Shown: positions 27,171 through 34,656 of the stretch, piece after piece
Position numbering within the stretch: position 1 is the stretch's first letter
Layout of the letters: the number at the start of each line of letters is the position of its first letter
DNA from: Mucilaginibacter pankratovii
GTDB taxonomy: Bacteria > Bacteroidota > Bacteroidia > Sphingobacteriales > Sphingobacteriaceae
DNA length: 64,000 nucleotides
Assembly: GCF_014773265.1 (NCBI RefSeq)
Contig: NZ_JACWMY010000004.1
Coordinates: forward strand, 62,001 to 126,000
Reading direction: 5' to 3'
The notes under the pieces: model-generated
Databases searched by the model: none
The model's input: the letters and a program-made list of their open reading frames with translations, nothing else
Told to the model about the DNA's origin: nothing
Made by a program: the position numbers and the translations under genes

Positions 27171-27926
27171 ATGAAAAAGTTAACTAACAAAACAGCAGTA
27201 ATAACAGGCGGCAACAGCGGTATAGGCCTGGCCACAGCAAAAGAATTTATAGCCCAGGGTGCAAAAGTTATCATCACCGGGCGTAACCAAAAATCGATAG
27301 ACGAGGCCATTGCCTTATTGGGCGAAAATGCATCAGGTGTGATTGCCGATAGCGGCAACATGGCACAGATAAAAACCCTCGGCGAACAGGTGAAAGCCAT
27401 AAGCCCTAACATTGATATCATCTTCGTGAATGCCGGCATAGGCAAGTTCAACTCGGTTGATCAAATGACCGAAGAAATGTTTGATGAGATAATGGACATC
27501 AACTTTAAAGGCGCCTATTTTACCCTGCAGCAATTGTTGCCGCTGGTGAATGATGGCGGCTCTATTGTGTTCAATACTTCTATCAATGCACATATTGGTA
27601 TGGCAGGGGCAAGCGTATATGCAGCAAGTAAATCAGCATTGCTATCATTAACCAAAAACTTGGCGGTAGAATTATTGCCACGTAAAATACGTGTAAATAG
27701 CGTAAGCCCGGGTCCTATTGGTACACCATTGCACAGCGCCGATAAATTGGGTATCACTAATGATCAGTTACAGCAAATGGGCGAAGGCATTTTGAAACAG
27801 ATCCCGGTTGGCAGGTTCGGCACAGCCGAAGAACTGGCCAAAGTGGTTACCTTCTTTGCATCAGATGATTCTACCTTCCTGTTAGGATCTGAACTGATAG
27901 CTGACGGCGGGATGTATAATTTATAA
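27171..27926 (+). CDS. Short-chain dehydrogenase/reductase (classical SDR)
   Basis: 251 residues. NAD(P)-binding TGGNSGIG near residue 13, NAG at about 88, catalytic Ser in NTSINAHIGMAG, and YAASK (Tyr and Lys near 150). ITGRNQKS after the second strand suggests NADPH preference (basic Arg). The C-terminal LLGSELIADGGMYNL is typical of quinone- or keto-reductase-like SDRs. Substrate unknown; divergent to an HxlR regulator, so a stress-induced carbonyl reductase is a reasonable guess. The last 6 bp overlap the end of the convergent membrane-protein gene. Confidence 0.88.
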   Translation: MKKLTNKTAVITGGNSGIGLATAKEFIAQGAKVIITGRNQKSIDEAIALLGENASGVIADSGNMAQIKTLGEQVKAISPNIDIIFVNAGIGKFNSVDQMTEEMFDEIMDINFKGAYFTLQQLLPLVNDGGSIVFNTSINAHIGMAGASVYAASKSALLSLTKNLAVELLPRKIRVNSVSPGPIGTPLHSADKLGITNDQLQQMGEGILKQIPVGRFGTAEELAKVVTFFASDDSTFLLGSELIADGGMYNL

Positions 27927-28274
27927 AATGGTTGAATTGTTTGGGATAATGGCCGGAGCTTTTGCTTTGGCCATTTTTTGTATATAAAGGTCAACTAATG
28001 CGCTGATAACAGCGATAACGGACCCAGAAACCACGGTAATAAAAATGCCAACCACCAATGCGCCAAGAGCGGGCATGCCGCAAACACCACGGTCGGGACT
28101 TGTGGCTGTAAGTTCGTTTAAAACGATATTCATGCATATAAACGAGCAAACAATTCCGCTGAATAACGATAACACAAAAATTACGACAAGCGGTATTCGT
28201 ATTTTGCCCGTGAGCCTAAATAACGAAAGGATGATCTGTAAAACGGGTGCCGCGAAGAGTAGCAGGAGCTCCAT
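27921..28274 (-). CDS. Small four-helix membrane protein, unknown
   Basis: 117 residues, very hydrophobic, with about three to four membrane segments (residues ~2-17, 28-50, 70-98). I do not recognise a family. The loop between segments 2 and 3 holds two cysteines (RGVCGM and the one in VCSFICM). The end overlaps the SDR gene by 6 bp in convergent orientation. Support is the intact frame, sensible hydrophobicity pattern and lack of a better frame in the region. Confidence 0.6.
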   Translation of the reverse strand: MELLLLFAAPVLQIILSLFRLTGKIRIPLVVIFVLSLFSGIVCSFICMNIVLNELTATSPDRGVCGMPALGALVVGIFITVVSGSVIAVISALVDLYIQKMAKAKAPAIIPNNSTIL

Positions 28275-28349
28275 AAGTAGCTTTTATATTGATACTTCAA
28301 CCACAAAAAGGTAACCCTAAACCGCCTGATTATTACACATCTGTCATAA

Positions 28350-28358
28350 TTATCCACA
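28350..28358 (+). promoter_or_regulatory. Consensus DnaA box upstream of trxA
   Basis: TTATCCACA, identical to the box in front of gyrB, lies 36 nt upstream of the trxA -33 element. Two near-matches (ATTACACAT 28332-28340 and TTGTCACAT 28371-28379) flank it. Confidence 0.35.
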
Positions 28359-28393
28359 TTGTTAATATAATTGTCACATTGGCAGGTACCCAC

Positions 28394-28425
28394 TTGTGGC
28401 AAGCTATTTGAATAGTATATATTTG
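28394..28425 (+). promoter_or_regulatory. trxA promoter
   Basis: TTG (28394-28396), 21-nt spacer, TATATTTG (28418-28425): a textbook Bacteroidota housekeeping promoter, 29 nt before the trxA ATG. Confidence 0.7.
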
Positions 28426-28453
28426 TACACTAAAAATTTAAAAAATAAAAATC

Positions 28454-28774
28454 ATGGCTTTAGAAATAACTGATGCAAACTTCGAAGAACTTGTTCTTAA
28501 ATCAGATAAACCGGTACTTGTTGATTTTTGGGCAGAGTGGTGCGGTCCGTGTAGGATGGTTGGCCCGGTAGTAGAAGACATTGCTAAAGAATACGATGGC
28601 AAAGCCATTGTAGGTAAAGTAAACGTAGATAACAACCCCGGCATATCAATGAAGTACGGCATCCGTAATATCCCTGCCTTATTGTTCTTCAAAAACGGCG
28701 AGATCGTAGATAAACAAATTGGCGCTGTACCAAAATCAGTACTGGCCGAAAAATTGGCTAAACAATTAGTATAG
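28454..28774 (+). CDS. trxA: Thioredoxin
   Basis: 106 residues with a complete thioredoxin fold. The redox site is WAEWCGPCRMVGP (WCGPC, residues ~32-36), the cis-Pro is in IRNIPALLFF, and FWAEW/VDNNPGI/KYGIRNIP are as in typical TrxA. It is cytosolic and keeps protein thiols reduced with thioredoxin reductase. Own promoter and own strong terminator, so monocistronic. Confidence 0.97.
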   Translation: MALEITDANFEELVLKSDKPVLVDFWAEWCGPCRMVGPVVEDIAKEYDGKAIVGKVNVDNNPGISMKYGIRNIPALLFFKNGEIVDKQIGAVPKSVLAEKLAKQLV

Positions 28775-28793
28775 TTAGCTATCATATATTAAC

Positions 28794-28836
28794 AAAAAAG
28801 GGTTCCGATATGTATCGGAACCCTTTTTTGTTGGAC
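28794..28836. terminator. Bidirectional intrinsic terminator after trxA
   Basis: A near-perfect 20-bp stem (AAAAAGGGTTCCGATA and its complement) with T-run on one side and A-run on the other. It can stop trxA transcripts on the plus strand and the convergent DUF2807 gene on the minus strand. Confidence 0.9.
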
Positions 28837-28876
28837 TATCTTTAATCCCTAAGTCCTTTATCTTTTCTCCAAAGAA

Positions 28877-29581
28877 TTACATCCTACTTACGCTGCCGCT
28901 GCCTGCTTTTGAGGTATTGATGCTTTTTGGTGAGCCGGTGTAATGTACATCGCCGCTACCTATTACCGAGGCATCAATTTTGTTGGAAGCGTTTACCCTG
29001 GCATCGCCCGAGCCTGCTACCCGTACGATGGTGGTGCCGGTAACCAGCCCCTGACCCGTGAAATCGCCCGAGCCTACTACGCTAACGGTTGAAGTATTTG
29101 CGCTGCCGCTGATGGTGATATCGCCAGAACCCGCGATGCTGCTATCCAGGTCTTTAACGTTGAGTTTGCCGGTGATATCACCCGATCCGGTTAGCTTTAA
29201 TTTTAATGAAGTAGCTTTTACACCTTCTTTAAAGATTACGTCGCCGCTGCCCGAAAGGCTGATGGCGTTTACATCTTTGATAGCCACGTAGATAACTACT
29301 TTTTTATCGTGCCAGCTCCAGTTGCCATTTTCTTCGCGTTTGGTATAAATTTTAAGGGTACCGCCTTCTACTTCGGTTACAATACGGCCAATGATATCGG
29401 CAGGGGCATCAACCTTTACTGATTCTGATGAGCCCTGGGTAATGTAAACATCGAACGAACCTGCTACGCTTACCGCGCTAAAGCCGGTTAAATGGCGGTC
29501 TTCGGTACTGTTTTTAGCGAATGTAACAGCGCTGATAGCTACCAATACCGCAGCCAGTATAAATTTCTTTAGAGATCTCAT
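28877..29581 (-). CDS. Exported head-GIN (DUF2807) beta-helix protein
   Basis: About 234 residues from the ATG at 29581; an in-frame ATG 21 nt upstream is also possible. A signal peptide (MRSLKKFILAAVLVAISAVTFA) precedes a putative auto-transporter adhesin head-GIN domain. The body is a right-handed beta-helix-like ladder marked by repeated GSGD turns (at least six: LSGSGDV, LTGSGDI, IAGSGDI, VVGSGDF, VAGSGDA, VIGSGDV) ending AGSGSVSRM. These proteins are abundant in Bacteroidota and are thought to be surface or periplasmic; no enzymatic residues are known. Confidence 0.85.
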   Translation of the reverse strand: MRSLKKFILAAVLVAISAVTFAKNSTEDRHLTGFSAVSVAGSFDVYITQGSSESVKVDAPADIIGRIVTEVEGGTLKIYTKREENGNWSWHDKKVVIYVAIKDVNAISLSGSGDVIFKEGVKATSLKLKLTGSGDITGKLNVKDLDSSIAGSGDITISGSANTSTVSVVGSGDFTGQGLVTGTTIVRVAGSGDARVNASNKIDASVIGSGDVHYTGSPKSINTSKAGSGSVSRM

Positions 29582-29827
29582 AGTTTTATTGTTTTTGTTC
29601 AACCTATTAGACGCTCATTATTTTTGATTAGTTGCACCATCTTAAAAATAATTATTCGGCCTGTGCGAGATAATTTTCAACTGTATCATTTCGGACAAAA
29701 AGTGGCAAAATTACCTTCCAAAATTTGCTAAAATTTGCTTTTTTGTCTCGTTTTTAAGGTGGTTTTTGCTGCCTTTTGGAAGCTGTTTTTTTACTTTTTT
29801 CGTGTTTTAAATTTGGCTCTCCAAAAT

Positions 29828-31480
29828 TTAGTCTACCAACACACCGATGTAATAATTAAAGGTATCGGCTTCAATATTATCCCTGGTGGCACCATCAATA
29901 TTAACCGGCGCAAAACGGCTGGTTGGCGTGATGAATTTGTACTCGCCACCTTTTGCCCTTACTTTTACAGGCATGTTGAAACCCGGAGTTTCGGCAACCC
30001 AGCGGGCCATTAGCTTACCCTGTATCGTCATAAACTCTAACACGGGTAATTTAACATGCTTGAGGTATTGCTCGAACACGGGCGACAGGTTCATCCCGCT
30101 TTGGGCGTTGATGTAGCCCACAATGTCATCATAGGTAACCGTTTTATGGTAGAAGGTTTTGTTAAGCCCACGCAGAATGTTACGCCATTTCTCATCATCG
30201 TTTATAATAGTGCGCGCCATGTTGAGCAAGTTTCCGCCCTTGGGATACATATCCCCCGAACCTTCTTTATTCACCCCGTAAGTGCCTACAATAGGTGCCT
30301 CATTAAGGATGCCGAGGCGGGTGCCGTGCACGTATTCCTGCCCGGCCTGTTTGCCGTAGAAAGTTTCGATAAACAATGATTCACTATAATTTGTAAAGCT
30401 CTCGTGAATCCACATATCCGCCAAATCTTTACTGGTGATGTTGTTACCAAACCATTCGTGCCCGCTTTCGTGTATCACAATAAAATCCCATTTGAGGCCC
30501 CAGCCGGTGCCAGATAGGTCGCGACCGAGGTAGCCATTGCGGTATTTATTGCCATAGGCGGTGCCGCTTTGGTGCTCCATACCCAGGTGCGGGGTTTCAA
30601 TCAGTTTATAACCGTCCTCATAAAAAGGGTAGGGGCCAAACCAGTTTTCGAAGGCTTTGAGCATGCGCGGAGCATCCAGTCCCCATTGTTTTTTGGCCTT
30701 GTCCAGGTTGTATTTTAAGGGCCAGAAATCAAGCTCCAGCTTTCCTTTTTCGCCCTGGTAGGTGCCGGTGTAGTGGGCGTAATCGCCAATGTTGGCTTCG
30801 AGATTATAATTGTTGATGGGCTGCGATACAAACCAATCGAACCGGGTGTAGCCGTCCTTTAGTTTCGTAACCTTGCGTAAGTGCCCGTTGGATACATCCT
30901 TTAAGCCGTTGGGTACACTGATGCTCACCATGGCGCTATCTACCTCATCGTCCTGCACATCTTTAGTTGGCCACCATACGCTGGCACCCATGCCCTGGCA
31001 GGCGGTTGCCACATGCGGTTTGCCAAGCGAATCGGTAGCGTATTGCACGCCGCCATCCCATGGCGCACGCTTGGCAATGGTGGGGTTACCAGCATAATAC
31101 ACGGTAAACTCATCTTTGCTGCCTTTAGTGATCGTTCTTGGGAAAGTGAGGAACACGGCGTTAAACTCGCGGGTGTAGCTTAGTTCCTGCCCTTTGTAAA
31201 CTACCTTCTCAATCTTCAGGTTGTTCCACAGGTCGAACTGCAGTTTAGTGAAATCAGAAACCGCGGTGAATTTAAACAGCACATTACCGCTGATATATTT
31301 TTTATCGATATCAAACTTAATATCCAGATGGTAATAGTTGATATCGTAGCAGGTACGCAGCGGTGTAGTAAGCGATCCGCGCAGGGTATCGGCACGGGTG
31401 AAGGCTTCTTTTTGGGTGCCGAGTTGGGCGTGGGCGGTAATGACGCTTAGCAGTAATAGAATCAGGAGGCGTAATTTCAT
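29828..31480 (-). CDS. M1-family metallopeptidase, exported
   Basis: 550 residues with a signal peptide (residues 1-18, ending AHAQ). The zinc site is HESGHEWFGN (HExxHx18E; the third ligand is in WIHESFTNYSE, near residue 350). The substrate-binding exopeptidase loop is LGMEHQSG rather than the GAMEN of classical aminopeptidase N, as is usual for Bacteroidota M1 proteins. Domains: N-terminal beta saddle, thermolysin-like catalytic domain and a short C-terminal part, so it lacks the large helical domain of ~870-residue PepN. A periplasmic aminopeptidase for peptide nutrition is likely. Confidence 0.88.
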   Translation of the reverse strand: MKLRLLILLLLSVITAHAQLGTQKEAFTRADTLRGSLTTPLRTCYDINYYHLDIKFDIDKKYISGNVLFKFTAVSDFTKLQFDLWNNLKIEKVVYKGQELSYTREFNAVFLTFPRTITKGSKDEFTVYYAGNPTIAKRAPWDGGVQYATDSLGKPHVATACQGMGASVWWPTKDVQDDEVDSAMVSISVPNGLKDVSNGHLRKVTKLKDGYTRFDWFVSQPINNYNLEANIGDYAHYTGTYQGEKGKLELDFWPLKYNLDKAKKQWGLDAPRMLKAFENWFGPYPFYEDGYKLIETPHLGMEHQSGTAYGNKYRNGYLGRDLSGTGWGLKWDFIVIHESGHEWFGNNITSKDLADMWIHESFTNYSESLFIETFYGKQAGQEYVHGTRLGILNEAPIVGTYGVNKEGSGDMYPKGGNLLNMARTIINDDEKWRNILRGLNKTFYHKTVTYDDIVGYINAQSGMNLSPVFEQYLKHVKLPVLEFMTIQGKLMARWVAETPGFNMPVKVRAKGGEYKFITPTSRFAPVNIDGATRDNIEADTFNYYIGVLVD

Positions 31481-31513
31481 TTTATGTATTTATTATAACG
31501 TATTATAAAAACG

Positions 31514-31611
31514 GCGTCATTGCGAGGCACGAAGCAATCTCTGAATTAGCATAACCACTTTGCAAGGTTGCTTGTCCTGTGCAGAGATTGCTTCGTGCCT
31601 CGCAATGACGC
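31514..31611. repeat. Perfect 30-bp-arm palindrome, TTGCGAGG family
   Basis: Arms at 31514-31543 and 31582-31611 are perfectly complementary over 30 bp (core CGTCATTGCGAGGCACGAAG) around a 38-nt loop. It lies between the M1 peptidase and the CocE-like hydrolase genes. Related copies: 45635-45760, 54728-54824 and 57869-58007. Confidence 0.9.
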
Positions 31612-31666
31612 GAGGGATAAGGATTGTGGCAGGGTAGAGACAAAGCCCTACTCACCATTCACCAAC

Positions 31667-33532
31667 CTATTTCAACACCTCCACTTCAAAATAACTATCG
31701 TTAAATAAGGTTTCGGTGGCTTTGATGTAATCACTTTCATCTGCTTTGTACGGGTTCTCTACAAATTTTTGCGGGTTGCGGGCAAACAGCGGGAACGCGG
31801 TGCTTTGTACCTGGATCATGATCCGGTGGCCTTTTTTAAAGGTGTGCAGCACATCCTGAACCCTGAAGTTGATCTCTGTTTTCTGATTGGCTACCAGTGC
31901 CTCCGGTTTCTCAAAACTGTTGCGGAAACGGGCAGGCATCACTTCGCTGCGTACCATTTGCTGGTAATTGCTCAGCGTGATGCTTTTGTTTGGCATATAT
32001 GGGTTATTTGGTTCATCAGCCGGGTAAACGTCGATGAGTTTCACAAAGAAATCTGCATCGGTACCGGTGCTGGCTACTTTTAGGTGCGCCATGATCTCGC
32101 CACCCAGGGTAACATCATCTGTTAATACATCCGTTTGGAAAACCAATACATCCGTACGGCGACCGGCAAAACGCTGGTCCTCGCTCATGTAATTGTGCGG
32201 GGTAAAGCCTATGGTGCTTGGCAGGTCCTCGGTATAAGGTACCGGTTTCAGCGGATCGCTTACGTAGCTGGTTGAGCCGGCAGCGGCTGGTTGTGCGGCA
32301 GCCAGTTTGCCATCGCTGTTCAGGAATAATTTTTCTTTTACCGCGGCTGGTGATGGCCATTTATCGAATGTTTTCCACTCATTTTTACCGGTGTTGAACA
32401 TATAGGCTTCGGGCAGGCCGCTGTTTTTATCGCCATTGCCTTTCAGGAAGTGGTTAAAGAATTTCTGCTCTATATTTTTTTGGTAGAAGGTGGCAATGCT
32501 ATCGCCAAAGTAAATATTGCTGTGCATGGTGTGCCCCGTTTCGCGCGACCACCGGCCATGCCCAAACGGACCCATCACAATCGTATTATAGGCGTTCGGA
32601 TCTTTCTTCTCAATGGTTTTGTAAATAGCCAGCGGACCTACAAGGTCTTCGGCATCAAACCAGCCGCCAACCGTCATCACAGCCGTTTTTGTTTTGCCGT
32701 AATGTTTTAGCAGGCCACGTTTTTGCCAAAATTCATCATAGCTGGGGTGGTTTATGGTTTCCTGCCAGTAAAAATTGTCTTTATAGTACTTGTCGGCATT
32801 TTTTAGCGGGCCCATATCCAGCAAAAACTGGTAACCATCTTTAGTGCCGGGGTTTATCATGGTGTTGTTGTACCAGGCTTTGGCGGTGGTGTCTTTTTTC
32901 TGCACACCAAAAACCGGGTAGGTGAAAAAGTAGCTCTCTAAAAACGCGCCGTTGTGGTGGAAATCATCAAAAAAGAAATCGGAGATAGGCGCCTGCGGCG
33001 AGGATGCTTTTAAAGCAGGGTGGTTGCTCAGGATACCGGCGGCTGTATAGAAACCGGGGTAGCTGATGCCCCATTGCCCAACGCGGCCGTTATTGCAAGC
33101 TACGTTTTTTAGGAGCCAGTCGATAGTATCATAAGTATCGGAACCTTCGTCCACGTCGGTTTTTGCTTTTTTGTTATCGATAACCGGGGTCATGTTGGTC
33201 CAGGTGCCTTCGCTTTTCCAGCGGCCGCGCACATCCTGGTAAACAAAAATATAGCCCTCCTGCATCATGTATTTGGAGGGGCCCAGTTGGCCGGGATACT
33301 TGGTTTCGCCGTATGGTGCCACGCTGTAGCAGGTACGCTGCATCATCATAGGGTATTTATTGTCCTTTGACGCATCCTTTGGTGTGTAGATGGAGGTGAA
33401 CAGCTTTACACCGTCGCGCATGGTGATGTACACATCTTTTTTGGTGTAATGCTCCTTAACATCATACGATTGCGCGAAGGTTGCGCTGCAGGTAGTGCTT
33501 AGCAGTAATAAAAAGGCGAAGATTTTTTTCAT
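31667..33532 (-). CDS. CocE/NonD family hydrolase (X-Pro dipeptidyl-peptidase-like), exported
   Basis: 621 residues with a signal peptide (residues 1-20, ending TFAQS). Alpha/beta-hydrolase core with nucleophile motif GQWGISYPGFYTA (Ser near 172), an Asp in the ISDFFFDDFHH/DAEDLVGP region and the catalytic His in GPFGHGRWS; a C-terminal jelly-roll (X-Pro dipeptidyl-peptidase C domain) covers about residues 370-620. Relatives include S15 peptidases, cocaine esterase and glutaryl-7-ACA acylases, so the true substrate may be a peptide, ester or amide. It follows the M1 peptidase gene's upstream region in the same direction but is separated by a palindrome. Confidence 0.87.
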   Translation of the reverse strand: MKKIFAFLLLLSTTCSATFAQSYDVKEHYTKKDVYITMRDGVKLFTSIYTPKDASKDNKYPMMMQRTCYSVAPYGETKYPGQLGPSKYMMQEGYIFVYQDVRGRWKSEGTWTNMTPVIDNKKAKTDVDEGSDTYDTIDWLLKNVACNNGRVGQWGISYPGFYTAAGILSNHPALKASSPQAPISDFFFDDFHHNGAFLESYFFTYPVFGVQKKDTTAKAWYNNTMINPGTKDGYQFLLDMGPLKNADKYYKDNFYWQETINHPSYDEFWQKRGLLKHYGKTKTAVMTVGGWFDAEDLVGPLAIYKTIEKKDPNAYNTIVMGPFGHGRWSRETGHTMHSNIYFGDSIATFYQKNIEQKFFNHFLKGNGDKNSGLPEAYMFNTGKNEWKTFDKWPSPAAVKEKLFLNSDGKLAAAQPAAAGSTSYVSDPLKPVPYTEDLPSTIGFTPHNYMSEDQRFAGRRTDVLVFQTDVLTDDVTLGGEIMAHLKVASTGTDADFFVKLIDVYPADEPNNPYMPNKSITLSNYQQMVRSEVMPARFRNSFEKPEALVANQKTEINFRVQDVLHTFKKGHRIMIQVQSTAFPLFARNPQKFVENPYKADESDYIKATETLFNDSYFEVEVLK

Positions 33533-33640
33533 AATATCAGTATTAGCAGAGGCTAATTTAGTAAGTAAATTAATAATAAACTAACCGTGACGGGAGTGTT
33601 ACAAAAGGTGGTAAGAATTGGGGGGATGAGGGTAGGATTT

Positions 33641-33736
33641 GGGGCGTTCCCGCTGATAGAAGCGGGCCGGGTTATTCGCTTATACTGCGCAGGCCTTAGC
33701 CACTGGCGGGTATCCGCTACTACCCCTAACGCAGGG
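33641..33736 (+). other. Structured repeat with covarying stems, copy 1
   Basis: About 96 nt that can fold as a closing stem GCGTT (33644-33648) with AACGC (33728-33732), an inner hairpin CCCGCT/AGCGGG (33649-33654 with 33661-33666, GATAGA loop), and a central arm around GGCCTTAGCC. A diverged copy in inverted orientation is at 34429-34527. Paired positions differ by compensatory changes between copies, which points to selection on structure. No protein-coding potential is seen. Confidence 0.65.
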
Positions 33737-33796
33737 CTGTGGTGCTTTTGAGTGCTTTATGATTAAATGAAAGCATCGTCTGCTCTTGGCCGCAGA

Positions 33797-33826
33797 GGCC
33801 GATTACTTTTTTTAACGAAATCGGCC
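33797..33826. repeat. Hairpin at the left edge of the TIR element
   Basis: GGCCGATT (33797-33804) pairs perfectly with AATCGGCC (33819-33826), immediately before the left terminal inverted repeat. Confidence 0.6.
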
Positions 33827-34386
33827 CGCTCATTCGCCGCGGGAGGGCTGTTACTTTTTCTTGATAAAAAGTAACCAAAAATCAAGTCAGAGCGAATGCT
33901 GCCCCGCCCGCCCTGCCGGTTCTTAACGCTTTTTGCTTGGTATGTCGCTTCGCTCGTACCGGTCGCAAAAAGCTAAACCGGCATTCCCGCCATACGCCCG
34001 GCCCGCCCGCTCTGACATTCCCCCGCGCTCCTTTTAACAGACGAATCGCTACGCGATCCATGAATTTTTTCCGCTCATTTTTTTTTCCGGAATTTTTTTC
34101 AAACGTCAGCAGGGAAGCTTCCGGTGAAAGCGGGCAGAACGTGGTGGACGGTGCGGCGGGAGGGGCATAGGGAATGTTTGCTGAAGCGTGGGGATTGAGC
34201 GGCGCAGCAAGGGGCAAATTTTCCCAGCCCGTGAGTTCTGACCGGTTTGCAGGGCAAAGGCCCGTGCGGCAAAGAAGCCTCTCTGCTGAAAGCAGTTATT
34301 CGCTATCGCTCATGAGATCGCTGCGCTAAGTTTTGGTTACTTTTTGGTGCTTCAAAAAGTAACAAGCCCCTCGCGGCGAATGAGCG
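33827..34386. mobile_element. 560-bp GC-rich non-coding element with terminal inverted repeats
   Basis: Both ends begin CGCTCATTCGCCGCG (33827-33841 and, inverted, 34372-34386). The similarity continues about 55 bp inwards through GTTACTTTTT...AAAAAGTAACCAAAA, so each terminus also carries its own small hairpin. The interior is visibly richer in G+C than the neighbouring genes. The first part folds as a nested 131-nt foldback (33886-34016). The longest frame inside is a 111-residue Pro/Arg/Ala-rich ORF on the minus strand that I do not accept as a gene. No transposase. It could be a MITE-like element or a structured RNA locus. Confidence 0.65.
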
Positions 34387-34428
34387 AGCCAATGCTTTTA
34401 TTTAGCACAAGAGCTTTCCAAAGGATAA

Positions 34429-34527
34429 CCTCGCGGTAGGGATAGAAACGGATACCTGCCTGCGCCTAAGGCCGCGTGCGCGTATGAGTGGATAGCCCGA
34501 CCTGCTTCTACCAGCAGGAACCGCCCA
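34429..34527 (-). other. Structured repeat with covarying stems, copy 2 (inverted)
   Basis: Minus-strand copy of 33641-33736. Closing stem GCGGT/ACCGC (34433-34437 with 34520-34524) and inner hairpin CCTGCT/AGCAGG (34501-34506 with 34513-34518, on the plus strand). Shared primary blocks include GGCCTTAG, GGTATCCG and TAGAAGC. The remaining 100 bp up to the lpd promoter show nothing distinctive. Confidence 0.65.
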
Positions 34528-34627
34528 AAATCGGTTAGCAGTTTTCGGTGGGCAGTTAGTATAATACAATGTGTCAATACTAACACATTTAATCAAATCG
34601 CTATTTTATTCCCCCTTTAATATTCCT

Positions 34628-34635
34628 TAACTTTG
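34628..34635 (+). promoter_or_regulatory. Probable -7 box of lpd
   Basis: TAACTTTG matches TAnnTTTG. It overlaps an in-frame TTG at 34633, so a transcript from here could not use that codon; this supports the ATG at 34657. Confidence 0.5.
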
Positions 34636-34656
34636 CCAGCCATAAAATACACTACT

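Noticed and set aside
33882..34217. 111-residue ORF on the minus strand inside the TIR element
   Set aside because: Pro/Arg/Ala-rich, no domain, and it is laid across the long foldback; more likely a by-product of the GC-rich structured DNA. Conservation of codon pattern in other copies would overturn this.
34633..34656. TTG start for lpd
   Set aside because: The codon overlaps the probable -7 promoter box and the ATG at 34657 gives the conserved N-terminus.
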